From contig CP136069.1 of NCBI GenBank assembly GCA_032622095.1, positions 31,934,342-31,998,341 of the forward strand: a DNA stretch of 64,000 nt. The letters run 5' to 3'. The translations under genes were made by a program, and so were the position numbers. Position 1 is the stretch's first letter, and each line of letters begins with the position of its first letter. Under the pieces are notes generated by a model. It ran no database searches and had not been told where the DNA came from. It saw only the letters and a list, made by a program, of their open reading frames with translations. Below are positions 34,983 through 44,520 of the stretch, in pieces. The DNA is from Siphonodentalium dalli (taxonomy: Eukaryota > Mollusca > Scaphopoda > Gadilida > Siphonodentaliidae).

Positions 34983-36352
34983 GTGAGTAATGTGTTTATT
35001 CGAAATGAAACAAGAAAACAAATAAATAAAATTATAGATAGTAATCATATTGTATAAATAAAAAAAAGGACAACAAAATACATGTTTACTCAAAAATATT
35101 TAGATACAGTGTAACAAAAACATTCTCTAAAACAATTACTGATCAAAACAACTTTCATTTATTCGCCAGTACCCATGCTCAATGTAGAAATGCCATCTTG
35201 TAAGACATATATCTTAGAACCAAAAGAGCATAGTGCTCTCTTGCTAACTGTGACACAGAACAAATGATGATTTTCATTGAAAATGCGATTTGATTTTGTC
35301 ATACACATATTATCATTTAGTAGACTTTCATAGTCTGACCCAAAAAATGAAGAAAAGGTATGTTGTTATTTTTTTGTTTTGATCAATTCCTTAAAGTTAC
35401 ATTATGAATCACAATGTCATTTTTTGATGGACCAACTGATGTGCTGCTCGATTGTTATGTATTTGACATACATTTTAATGATGACGTTTAAAAACTCTTC
35501 AGAATAGCGAAAACAGTTCGTCCCCAAGTCATACCATTCTCGAGTTATATGCATTTTAAAATTAATTCTCATTAACCCCTGCTATATTTAAAAATGCCAA
35601 AGTTGAAAATATAATAGTTGTTAATATGCTTGTATACACATTATATTTCGATGTAGTTAATGCACTGTGTGAAACTATGAACAATGATGAAAATCCTATT
35701 GTTCTAGCTCTTCTACCGCCTGCAGAAATTTGATTTTCGATATTAGTCACGTGATATCTATAAATATCAAAAAACAACAAATGCGTCGTATCTTCATCAA
35801 TTTAGGTGTGATTTCACTGCGGTTTCTTTCAAACATAATGTTTCAAAATCGTCAAAAATTCTGGATGAGATAAATGGCTCTAGATCAGTTGCTTAAAGTT
35901 AGATTATCGAATGACTTGTTGAAACCATCCCTGTAATGTTGTTTTTTATTGTCAATTCTGAGAGGGCCATATTTACGGTATAAACAGTTCATATATATAT
36001 TTTAGTAAGTGAATCATGGCAATCTTACCAATTGATGAACTATATGATAGAAAACAAACCATTGGATACATTTAGCTGGTGCTATTTATTGCTATATACT
36101 ACATTGTTATGATATATGCTTAAACATGCACATATATACTACCTTGTTATGGTATATGCTTAAACATGTACACAACAGTGAATTAAAAATGTCCAGGAAA
36201 AATCAAAGGTTACATTGAAGTCAGTGTCACAATTAGTATTGTGTCAAGTCTTGAGAGTTTCCATAGAAATTTCCTGGTATTACATCAGCCTTGTCCTGTG
36301 TATAATTATGGTATCCACCGGGTTCACATTCGAAACATTTTAAGGCTGCTTC
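34983..36352. other. No gene recognised
   Basis: AT-rich. CAAAAAATGAAGAAAAGGTATG near 35340-35362 resembles the end of the exon at 33834 with its donor and may be a duplicated exon relic. A two-copy repeat (ATATGCTTAAACATG) lies near 36110-36170. No full exon is supported. Confidence 0.45.
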
Positions 36353-36802
36353 CTAGTTAATGTGTTCACTGTAACATGGTATGCAGTTTACTGTTTCAGG
36401 AATGAGCCCATTGACATTGTTCAAATTGTCCGCAATGGTTTTCAGCTCTGCTCCATTTAAAGTAACACCTTTCCTGGTTGGTGTTGCTACATCACAATGC
36501 TCTGGATAAAAGTACTGTCTGATGTGCACTAATGCATGTTCATGATCCAGGGTCATGTAAACATTATGCCCCAAATGAATCTGGTCCATTGGCTCCTTGG
36601 AATTTAGATGCTGTCCCACCAATTCAAGGTTTTGTGTTAGACAAAGCCACCGTTGAATGATCAGGCTAACTCCTTTTTTCGTTGGAATCCTTCCTTCATC
36701 CCAAATTCTCAGATATACATACTTTGCCCCCAAAAACTCACTGATTGTGAGATATCTGTTACGACCCAAGTGTTTTTCGAAAAGTTTAGTGTCCATGTTC
36801 AT
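36353..36802 (-). CDS. Tandem PC4-like domain protein, intact, 149 codons
   Basis: Two PC4-like units are visible. In the first, a LGRNRYLTIS block (about residues 13-22) is followed by IPTKKGVSLIIQRW (about 39-52). In the second, IHLGHNVYMTL is followed by VHIRQYFY and ATPTRKGVTLNGAEL (about 107-121). The PC4/Sub1 C-terminal domain has the signature IREYY...P..KGISL...W and binds single-stranded DNA as a dimer; two units in one chain could make a pseudo-dimer. The frame has no break, unlike the capsid and integrase genes. It lies downstream of the Polinton morphogenesis genes on the same strand. The role in the element, perhaps replication or late transcription, is inferred. It could also be a host gene. 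Confidence 0.65.
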   Translation of the reverse strand: MNMDTKLFEKHLGRNRYLTISEFLGAKYVYLRIWDEGRIPTKKGVSLIIQRWLCLTQNLELVGQHLNSKEPMDQIHLGHNVYMTLDHEHALVHIRQYFYPEHCDVATPTRKGVTLNGAELKTIADNLNNVNGLIPETVNCIPCYSEHIN

Positions 36803-37020
36803 GCGACAAGGAGTTTCAGAAAGTGCCTCATAATGACATGTTTACATTATTTATAGGAAAACCAGATGATTTGTCAACCCATTCAAATTCTTTAAATAGC
36901 CAACATAATTGCCCACTCTGATCTTAGCATGTTTTATTTTGTGGATGTAAACTTGTCAAAACTGATTATAGAAAACACAAATTATCATACATTTATGAGT
37001 GAAGAAGTATGAGCTAATTT
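36803..37020. other. No gene recognised
   Basis: Short AT-rich spacer between the PC4-like gene and the polymerase-region fragment. Confidence 0.4.
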
Positions 37021-37218
37021 CTAGGGTGTTGGAATGAAATTAGAACCATCCAATGGTTTATAAACAGTAATGCAAATCTCAAGATAATTTATATGTTTCA
37101 ACCTCCAACCACTACATTTGAAAAGAAACTGAGTGAATGATTGATACATTTTATGGAAAGCGTCATCAAATTGGTTATCACATAATTCATATACATGATG
37201 ACAGGTATATATTTTCAC
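37021..37218 (-). pseudogene. Fragment from N-terminal region of Polinton polymerase-type ORF
   Basis: The 65-codon frame ends with a SGWRL block and then ITVYKPLDGSNFIPTP before a stop. In large Polinton polymerase ORFs a segment of the form GW...Y-x-PL-x-G-S-x-xIPLP precedes the polymerase domain, and this matches that phrase by memory. A Cys/His stretch upstream on minus (about 37330-37390), FKYDKCEKSHSC, could be what remains of the zinc finger that often heads such ORFs. Nothing of the polymerase catalytic region follows, so the fragment is dead. Confidence 0.4.
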
Positions 37219-37688
37219 TCCTGATGATTATTTCTTATTATGTCTTTGCAGAGTATCTAAAGATTTATATGTCCGAAACAGATATCATAGATGTAAGTAG
37301 TAGCATCATGAATAGTAGAAGTATGTCTCTTGAAACTCACATGACGCATGACATGAATGACTTTTCTCACATTTATCATATTTAAACTGTTTGGGGTTCT
37401 GTGTTCCCATTGGCAAATGAGTTGGGTTCGGTTGTTGCTCATCACATGAACCAGAAACAGCTACATATTATACCGAGTGAATTTCCCCATTGGAGATTGG
37501 AATGAAAGACAACACCATACCGGTGCTATATTTATTTGAATTGTAGCATTGATAATAATGTAATTAACATACATATGTTACATTGAACACAATGTGATAT
37601 ACATTTTACATAAATTAATGATGGTATCATAATAGTAAACACACATGTTACAACAAACAGAATGTTATATAAAGGTTGCAGAATATAA

Positions 37689-37895
37689 TCATGTTAAATA
37701 TGGATGAATAATGAAATAATAGAACAAAATACCCATGCTACAGACTAGAAATTTTCTCTCTTTGATCCAATATAGTTTTGGTATATACCGCTTTAACCAT
37801 CCTGGAAACCAATTTGTTTCCCAATCAGATATGTTAGGTTCATCATCATCATCATGCTTCCCTCTAAATGGTTTGTGGTTTGTTTCTGTAGCCAA
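37689..37895 (-). CDS. Small membrane protein, Polinton-associated
   Basis: The 68-codon frame has an acidic N-terminal half (KHDDDDEPNISDWE), a Trp-rich middle and one hydrophobic helix (about residues 49-65, FLVCSMGILFYYFIIH). Its place among the morphogenesis genes and on their strand suggests a virion or membrane-associated protein. I recognise no family. Confidence 0.35.
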   Translation of the reverse strand: MATETNHKPFRGKHDDDDEPNISDWETNWFPGWLKRYIPKLYWIKERKFLVCSMGILFYYFIIHPYLT

Positions 37896-38064
37896 TCTCA
37901 GAGAGCTGTTAAGACTTATAATGAGTGTCTAAAGTCAATTTAAGAGTCTGATAAATGAAGAAAAAATGTTATGTCAACAATATTTATACACTATTTTAAT
38001 TTAGTCATGTGATTACAGTGTGAATGTTGGCTGCTCATTGGTTGTATTTTTACATTACACCATT

Positions 38065-38448
38065 TTAAAAAATCTCTTCCACCTTTTTTTTATCCCCACT
38101 ATTTTTGTTGTCAATATGTGGTACTTCTTGATCATTTAATGAGTTGTCAGTTGGGGTTATTAATAAAGTATCTTTATAATTATCCCGGATTGTGTCATCA
38201 GAATAATTCATATGATGTGGTTTAATATTTGTTGCATACATGATTTGTTTAACATTATTCATTTTTGGATTCATTATGTCTTCTTTGTTTGTGTTTTCAT
38301 CTGAGATTTGCTGTGGTTGTTGCTCTTTGGTTTCTTTTTCTGAATTTACATTCTCTATTTCTGCCCTTGATCTCTCTAAGTTAAATATAATTGTTTTCAT
38401 CTTCTCATACTTTAACTTTGGAACCAATACCATCTCTTTGGCCATCAA
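38065..38448 (-). CDS. Coiled-coil protein with MVLVPK motif, Polinton-associated
   Basis: The 127-codon frame starts MMAKEMVLVPKLKYEKM, followed by a charged helical stretch and a long disordered Asn/Asp/Lys-rich tail. A start of the MVLVPK-x-KYE type is seen in a small gene next to the packaging genes of several invertebrate Polintons, as far as I recall. It overlaps the upstream small basic gene by 44 bp, which suggests tight packing. The function is unknown. Confidence 0.5.
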   Translation of the reverse strand: MMAKEMVLVPKLKYEKMKTIIFNLERSRAEIENVNSEKETKEQQPQQISDENTNKEDIMNPKMNNVKQIMYATNIKPHHMNYSDDTIRDNYKDTLLITPTDNSLNDQEVPHIDNKNSGDKKKVEEIF

Positions 38449-38754
38449 TAAAGTGGTTGAGAATTAGTTGAGAAATTGTTGGTAAGATCTTCACAATTTT
38501 AGATAGTAAATTGAGTCGTGCTTTATGTGATTTAGCACGAATCAGTTGTCTCAATTGTTTCGTGTATTTCTTCCACAAATGTACGAACTTTGTTGCAACA
38601 GTGATAGTTGAATGTTGAATACACATTCGATAATGAATTTTATATGCTTTTTAGTTATACATTTCAACACATGATTTCGCCACACATAGGATGGTTGTCG
38701 TAAAGTTTCTAGCAATGCATTCTGTTCCTTGGTTAGCTGCATCGTTCTGATCAA
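38405..38754 (-). pseudogene. Small basic core-like protein, frameshifted
   Basis: Two overlapping frames (38754-38551 and 38626-38405) together give one conserved-looking small protein. It begins MIRTMQLTKEQNALLETL, then has an IKFIIECVFNI block, a KQLRQLI block and an ILP hydrophobic end. That order is like a short Lys-rich protein that recurs in Polintons beside the capsid and ATPase genes and is thought to be a core or DNA-condensing protein. One frameshift near 38590-38625 separates the halves. The start overlaps the ATPase stop by 4 bp. Confidence 0.5.
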
Positions 38755-39416
38755 GTATCGCTGTAAATAATTGTATCCTCACCAGGGAAAATTTTCGATC
38801 TCAATTTATATTCGTCTTCTCTGTTTGGATGCACATCTATTATAAAGTATCCAAACTTTGTGGATGTAGCTTTATAATACGCGCTCTTGGACAAAGCATA
38901 ATTATTAGGGAAAACTTGCCGACCAAGGGTCATAACCTGTTGTTGGTCTCTGTTGTTTTTGAATAGAGCTATATAATGACAATTAAGAGAAATACTCCTG
39001 ATATATTTTCCTTTAGGGAAAATATTCTGTGATAGAATCATCGTTGTTACATTGAGATGATGTGACTCAACTAATACAAGATTCATAATTTCCTTATTGT
39101 CTGATATATCTGATAGAAGATCGTCGAGTATTATCAACTTCTTTTTGGATGTGTCTTCAAACCAGCTAGCCATTTGTTTAGCAGAAGGAATTTTATGATG
39201 AAATATTACTTTGGCTCCCAAATCATCATATAGTGGTTGGGCAGCACTATAACAGTAGTAAATAGTATCCACATACTGTGTAAACATTCCATTTACATTT
39301 TCTATAATACCTTTTGTGAAGTGTGTTTTTCCTGACTGTGTACATCCAACAACTAAGATGTTTGTGGGAAAAACGAATGGAACAGTGCTGTGTGTATTCC
39401 ACCATGATGATTCCAT
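38751..39416 (-). CDS. Polinton DNA-packaging ATPase (FtsK/HerA fold), intact
   Basis: The 221-codon frame is uninterrupted. The Walker A motif is GCTQSGKT (about residues 24-31), and Walker B is KKLIILDDLL (about 91-100). A conserved VTTMILSQNIFPKGK segment follows at about 122-136, with an RDQQQ sensor-like block later. The length fits Polinton ATPases, which are near 200-230 residues. The enzyme pumps DNA into the capsid in related viruses. It sits between the major capsid gene and the small basic core-like gene, the usual neighbourhood. It is the best preserved long gene of the element. Confidence 0.85.
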   Translation of the reverse strand: MESSWWNTHSTVPFVFPTNILVVGCTQSGKTHFTKGIIENVNGMFTQYVDTIYYCYSAAQPLYDDLGAKVIFHHKIPSAKQMASWFEDTSKKKLIILDDLLSDISDNKEIMNLVLVESHHLNVTTMILSQNIFPKGKYIRSISLNCHYIALFKNNRDQQQVMTLGRQVFPNNYALSKSAYYKATSTKFGYFIIDVHPNREDEYKLRSKIFPGEDTIIYSDT

Positions 39417-39440
39417 GACTGCTTTTATGCATTTGAACTT

Positions 39441-40757
39441 TCATACTTGGTGTTCAGTCATAATTATATCTCTATTTTGTGTTATATCAAAATATGCAGG
39501 CAATTGTCCATATATTATACATGCAGTAGTTTCTGGTAGTGGTTCATCAAATTGAATATCTAAACGAGTATTTGAAGTTCTTATTAAACTGGTAAAACTC
39601 TGGTTTGGGTAGTTTGGTTCTGATTTGAAGCAATATATAGTGTAACCACGTGGATAATCATCGAGGTCAATATGGCTACCAGAGTTGTTTGAAATGTCAT
39701 CTTTCCATTTGAGAATGCTTGTGTAACCTGGCAAATATGTGGCTTGCTTTCCACTGAATTTCACTTGGAGTGGTGATCCATTGACTGGTACCCCATCAGA
39801 ATAAACTGCAATACTGTTTGCTTTATAATTTTTGAAATTGAAGGGGTTCAATAAGTAACTACCTGAAATAGCTGCACTGTTAACCAAGCCCACAACTAAT
39901 TTAATGGGTTTCATTGTTTGAAATATATTATCTGAGACAAATGAAGTTTGCCCTTTACCAATTGTCATTATTTTAAATCGCTTCTTATAAATGGGTATTT
40001 TGCTTTTATATTTTTCATGATTTCCGCTTGTGCAAGGACTACTGCTGGATTCAATTTATTTTTTATAGCCTTAAAGGCAATATATTTTATAATCAGGTGA
40101 GGTCTCAGGAGACATCAAACAGAAACTAGATTTATTTCGATATAATTTTATTTGTACCGCAACTTGATTCAAAATATATCTATCCATCTTACATAGATCA
40201 TGATTCAGTGGACCTTCCATCTCAAAACAATTACTTTCTTTAGTAAGTTTTAATCTTTCATAGAGCCCTGTGTTGCCTGACACCGGATCTGTCTCATCCA
40301 TTGAGTCACCATTATCTTTATGAAATAGCTGAGCTTGTAGTGTTGACTGTTGAGCTTCTATGCCATAGTTCAACAATGCATTAAAAATGGATTTATATGG
40401 ATAATAACCATTTCCTGGAATAATATTTTTACCTTGTAGAGAAATATCCGCTTGACTAAATAATGAGTGGAGAAAATTATTTATATGTGCAACAGTGTCT
40501 TCTTTTGGAACATTACATCCATCGGCTTTTACAATTTTCAGTTTGATGTAGAGAAGTGAATTCTTCAAGTCAAGATAATCTAGTCCATTTTGAGTAGATA
40601 TTGAGAACTCCACTGGACCATCTCCTGTTATCTGTGACACAGGTCTACACTCATGCACATAAATTTGATCTACGACGGTTTGTGTTTTTGGTACTGTGAA
40701 GATCGATAACTCTTTGGGACAACCTTCATGGAAGACTGATTTGTCTAGCATAGCCAT
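39441..40757 (-). pseudogene. Polinton major capsid protein (double jelly roll), frameshifted
   Basis: The N-terminal part is a 228-codon frame (40757-40071), and the C-terminal part is a 175-codon frame (39968-39441). Between them a third frame (about 40070-39970) carries further capsid-like sequence. The gene therefore has two frameshifts, near 40070 and near 39970. Clues are VEFSISTQNGLDYLDL and LHSLFSQADISLQGK in the first half, and VGLVNSAAISGSYLLNPFNF in the second. These match the family often annotated from the C. elegans protein F54H12.2. Total length without the breaks would be about 440 codons, the usual size. The product would be the hexon-like shell protein; here it cannot be made whole. 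Confidence 0.8.
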
Positions 40758-40813
40758 ACTTGTTTTAATTTGTGAATATGTCTTCAGTGTTCACTTTATT
40801 TTTTCTGAATTTT

Positions 40814-41041
40814 TTACTTTTGGTTGACTTGTTTTGTTTTGTTTACACACTGTTTTCGTTTCTTTGAATGGTTTTTAGTGGTAAAACTTGATGGTGTTTC
40901 TCTTTTCAGTTCATCTTTCACTTGTTCTATTGTCTGTTTCATCGGAGATGTTAGCTTGAGTTCAATCTTATTACACGCAGGTACTTTTGCTTGTTTCACT
41001 CTTTCAATATCCTGGAAATTTGATTTGTGCTGTCTCTGCAC
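40814..41041 (-). CDS. Small Lys-rich protein, Polinton-associated
   Basis: The 75-codon frame is basic throughout, with IELKLTSPMKQTIEQVKDEL in the middle and a Lys/Gln/Asn tail. It lies between the major and minor capsid genes on the same strand. It could be a core or scaffold protein. No family is recognised, and it could be chance in an AT-rich context. Confidence 0.35.
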   Translation of the reverse strand: MQRQHKSNFQDIERVKQAKVPACNKIELKLTSPMKQTIEQVKDELKRETPSSFTTKNHSKKRKQCVNKTKQVNQK

Positions 41042-41097
41042 TTGGGGTTTATAGTACTCTATCCAGACTGTAGCATCTGGTATGTCGATGCTTCAGC

Positions 41098-41535
41098 TCA
41101 TTGTGGTATTTTACGAAAACGAAACACAATTGATACTGGTTCTGTGAGAAATGTAGCTGGTTTATCAAGGTGATCATATATATACACATTGATGGACGAC
41201 AGTTCGCTAACTCTGACTTTTATGAAAGGATTGTTAGCACTTTCTAAACACCATGGTGATGTGTAACTAGTTGAAGTAATTTTTCCTATTATTGGTTTTT
41301 GTTCAGCTCTGTGATAAGAAGAATGTATAATATCTATGTGTACAAATAATTCCCGGAATTTATATTCTTTTATCTTTTTCCTGTCTGAACATAGGTGTGT
41401 AAATTCTTTCATGCTTACTTCCCATTGTCCATGTAGAATGATTGGATTTTTGGTATCTATGGTAAATTTGTATGGTTTATTGTCAGGAAAGGTATCATTA
41501 TAATCATTACTACTAGAATATATGAAAACATCCAT
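41098..41535 (-). CDS. Polinton minor capsid (penton-like) protein
   Basis: The 145-codon frame opens MDVFIYSSSNDYNDTFPDNK. It continues with YKFTIDTKNPIILHGQWEVS, the signature start of Polinton minor capsid proteins (single jelly roll, PDN followed by F-x-V/I, then L-x-GxWEVxLxE). A second block near residues 110-125 (FIKVRVSELSSINVYIYDHL) fits the C-terminal strands. The frame is intact but shorter than many relatives, so an internal deletion is possible. It would cap the five-fold vertices of the particle. Confidence 0.7.
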   Translation of the reverse strand: MDVFIYSSSNDYNDTFPDNKPYKFTIDTKNPIILHGQWEVSMKEFTHLCSDRKKIKEYKFRELFVHIDIIHSSYHRAEQKPIIGKITSTSYTSPWCLESANNPFIKVRVSELSSINVYIYDHLDKPATFLTEPVSIVFRFRKIPQ

Positions 41536-41569
41536 TTTTTCATCATTTATTTTTCTATGTGTTTATAGA

Positions 41570-42676
41570 TTTTATTTCACTTTCTGGAATCCATTCATTG
41601 AATCGAGAATCCCAATCTCTGAATTTCACCAGCCACTGAACTTTGTGATTCACTATATGCTTCTTTATCTGTTTTTCAATCAACCAAAGGCTATTAACAT
41701 CCTTCTCAACTAGCTGTAATTCATTCTCATAAAACCAACCATGAATTGGTACATCCAGATAGTCTCTGAGTTGGTATAATAGTATATCAAGGGAATGAAA
41801 TTTGTTATCTACTTTGAATATTTCCTCAGTCCATTGATCTTGATATGATCTACGGATAATATGTTTTGTGCAAGTGATCCTTACTAGATCATTTTAATTG
41901 AATTTATACTTAATTTTATTTGAATATTCCTTATTTTTAGTATATCGAGATACCTACATTTTGCCCTGGTTAGCTTCATTGACTTGATTGGGTGATATAT
42001 AACCCAAGGTTCTCTGTGGTGTTGAATTATATATATCTTTAAGTTTTTCCAAATTATCCATACATTTGTAAGTTTGATTTTTATGGAAATATTGAAATAT
42101 AATTCTCTTGATAGTTTTGTTAACTCTTTCTGCGACAGTTGCATGAGTTTCATTATGTACAGGGAACAAATGTATATTCATTCCTTCAAGAAATGCTGTT
42201 ATTTTTTTATTAATAAATTCCTTTCCAAAATCTGATCGAATTTTTGTTGGTCTCTTGGTAGTTGCATTAAATATATTTTTTATACCATCAATAACAGCTG
42301 CTGCAGTCTTGTTCTTCAAAGGTTGCAATCATAGGAATTTGGAGAATACAACTATAACAACTAATAAATATTGTGTACCATTATTATATTTCTTCAAATT
42401 CTGAACAGATAGCAAGTCTATATACCAAAGATCCCCAATACCAGAAACAATCAGATTCAGTCTTTTAAATTTCCTATCCACTTGGGTGTGTAGAGTATGC
42501 CTGTCTTGTTTTCTCAACTATTTTGCTATGTATTCTCGAGAGTAGTGGTAAAATCCATTATTTTTAAAAGATGAATGTAAATTTGTTATTCCAGAAAATG
42601 ATCCAGGATTTCCAATATTGTAATAATATGAATGTATGAACTCTTCTTTTGTGGAATTTGATGTATCTTCAGCCAT
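41570..42676 (-). pseudogene. Polinton integrase (DDE, zinc finger, chromo-like end), broken
   Basis: Translation begins at ATG 42676 with an N-terminal block containing NPGSFSGI. The DDE core shows GDLWYIDLL (first Asp), KIRSDFGKEF (second Asp) and HATVAERVNKTIK (Glu). In-frame stops occur at about 42520 (TAG) and at 42329-42331 (TGA). Both stand where the family has Trp, so each could be a single G-to-A change. After a frameshift between 41955 and 41880 the C-terminal part continues to about 41570 and shows a chromodomain-like block (VKFRDWDSRFNEWIP). Retroviral-type integrases insert the element DNA with a short target duplication. The gene is dead in this copy. Confidence 0.8.
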
Positions 42677-42689
42677 AGTGTTGTTCATT

Positions 42690-42846
42690 GTTTTTTATGT
42701 CCACCAAATAGTAGACAATGAATCTTATCAGCAAAAGTCACTGTTCAACATTGGTGTGGTGTCTTTTTGTTTTATGTCCACCAAATAGTAGACAATGAAT
42801 CTTATCAGAAAAAGTCACTGTTCAACATTGGTGTGGTGTCCAAGTA
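42690..42846. repeat. Direct repeat, two copies of about 77 bp
   Basis: TTTTATGTCCACCAAATAGT to GGTGTGGTGTC occurs twice in a row with one base difference (CAGCAAAAG versus CAGAAAAAG). It lies just upstream of the integrase start and may be a recent local duplication. Confidence 0.9.
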
Positions 42847-42930
42847 TGATTGGAGATATAAAATACTTAATTTCATATCACACATTAACTTGAAAATATC
42901 TGCATCTATAAAACAAGTCTTTGCACCTTT

Positions 42931-43077
42931 TTAAAGAATGAACTGTTTCTTGCCTTGTGAGATTGTTATAGATGTTTTTGAATCCAGTGTTAACACAATT
43001 GTTCCGTTGTTTTGGAATTTAACATCAAATGTTTTGTCAGCAAGTAATTTTCTTTGATCCAATTGTGCTTGTGACAT
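42931..43077 (-). CDS. 48-codon candidate small ORF upstream of integrase
   Basis: ATG at 43077 starts MSQAQLDQRKLLADKTFDV. The product has alternating hydrophobic/Thr strands (TIVLTLDSKTSITIS) and a Lys-rich end, and the stop is at 42931. The composition looks like a small beta-rich protein rather than random AT-rich translation. It has the same strand as the Polinton genes and could be a first exon. No family is recognised. Confidence 0.35.
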   Translation of the reverse strand: MSQAQLDQRKLLADKTFDVKFQNNGTIVLTLDSKTSITISQGKKQFIL

Positions 43078-43406
43078 AAGTCAATGTAATTTATAACTTA
43101 ATTTGATGTGTTTTCTCTTAAAGGGGGGTGAAATGATGGGTTTATACTTCCAACAAGATTGTGATTTGTTGCAGCTGATATGATACACCATTATATTATT
43201 TAAAGATTAAATACATATTAATTTGAAATTATTTTGTGCAAATTATTCCCTTTAATATTCCTGTTTTGGGTTCCAAACAGTGTCAGCGCGGACATGACTT
43301 AATTCCTCAAGTACCAAGTAAGACACCGGGAGGTCGCATGACTTTAGAGTCACCATATCAAAGACCGAAGAATAGTTCACATAATTTTATTGTGGAAATA
43401 ATTACT

Positions 43407-43863
43407 TCAAGACAATTCAAGATGGTAAGACATCCATGTATTGTTCAGACCGCGCATAATTCGCAAATGAAGCCGACGCATTGTCCAAATAGCTGCTTCT
43501 CGTCGCAGATGAGGTGAAATTTTGCGCTGATTCATCCGCCGAAGCAACAGGTTAGAGGGTTTCTTCTGACATTTCTTCCAAGAAGTTGAACACATGTATT
43601 CCAAATCGGTCAATTATGGAGTACCAGAATGTGTTCCGCGTTATCAAAGCGAATTCAGACGAGCATTTACTATACATATGAAACAATTGATTCGAATAAT
43701 TTAGTTTGCAGTGATAGCATACAGAATCATTATCATATGTCGTTCTGTTCAGAGTGCGTGCCATGATAACACAGTTGGCGAAAAAGGCTGGTTCGTCTCG
43801 ACATGTAACCCAGAGTTTCCAAATGGAAATTGGATCAGGTTTGACCTTAAAGATGAATAGCAT
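43407..43863 (-). pseudogene. C-terminal tail of a LINE ORF2
   Basis: The frame 43863-43552 contains SIWKLWVTCRDEP, a VCYHCK-x-H-x-C-type finger (Cys-x2-Cys...His...Cys) and RNTFWYSIIDRFG, then a stop. A further frame continues to 43407. A Cys/His finger followed by R-x-xFW is how ORF2 of CR1/jockey-group elements ends in lophotrochozoans. This could be the same family as the LINE at 11329-13932, which lacks exactly this part. Confidence 0.55.
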
Positions 43864-43899
43864 ATCCCCTTGTGCATAATAACCAGTTTCACGACAATA

Positions 43900-44520
43900 T
43901 ATGATTTGTATAAGAACAACATCTGCCTATTATATAATTCTTTGTGTTTATGGCGGTTTTAGTGGATGTTACTATTTTAACAGCTCCACCCACGACAAAG
44001 GCCGCCGTATCTTTAACAACACTACTGGTACCGTACTAACTATATTAAATTTATCTGGAAACTTTTATTATTTTATAGGATTTAAAACTAATAGTGACAT
44101 TTTCACCCTTGTATATTTGCTACTATATTATATACCTATATATGTACTATATACTTCCCCATAAACATGTGCACATATATTCGGGCTGCAATCGCGCACA
44201 TATATACATATACATAATTTTAATATTTATGCATAACAATCCGGTATATATAGGCCTCTATCTACGCGTGGCCATTTTGTGTGACGGTAACCGGGGTGCA
44301 CCTTTAAATAAATTGACAGATGTATTATATTCGACATTAAACTCCAAATAAACCAATCAATCAAAATGGGCGCATACAATGAGATAGCTTCATGCATATT
44401 ACGAAGCAACAGCTCACACTAAGTGCCCGATTCATACTAAATTTATCATAAACGCATTAAAAAAAATCCTCTCTTCAATTGCGAACTTACCACATAAACT
44501 TCATAACATAATATACTTAT
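43900..44520. repeat. Repeat relics: MITE end and duplicated-unit fragment
   Basis: About 43921-44015 is a diverged end of the 502-bp MITE (TTTATGGCGGTTTT and GGCCGCCGTATCTTTAA). From 44335 to 44520 the text follows the first part of the tandemly duplicated unit (GGGCGCATACAATGAGATAG), including the SINE tail. Confidence 0.7.

Larger units (their letters stand above)
36353..43077 (-). mobile_element. Decayed Polinton/Maverick (virus-like DNA transposon), partial
   Basis: Minus-strand genes run in order integrase, minor capsid, small basic, major capsid, packaging ATPase, small basic core-like, coiled coil, membrane protein, polymerase-region fragment and PC4-like protein. Integrase plus a double-jelly-roll capsid plus an FtsK/HerA-type ATPase defines Polintons, also called adintovirus-like elements. 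The body of the protein-primed DNA polymerase B and the adenain-like protease were not found. I could not find terminal inverted repeats, so the outer limits are those of the recognisable genes. Stops and frameshifts in the integrase and major capsid genes show that the copy is dead. Confidence 0.85.

Noticed and set aside
36653-36856. Plus-strand frame opposite the PC4-like gene
   Set aside because: Shadow frame; the minus strand shows two matching PC4-like units.
41884-42153. 89-codon minus frame overlapping the integrase
   Set aside because: It is an alternative frame of the integrase DDE region.
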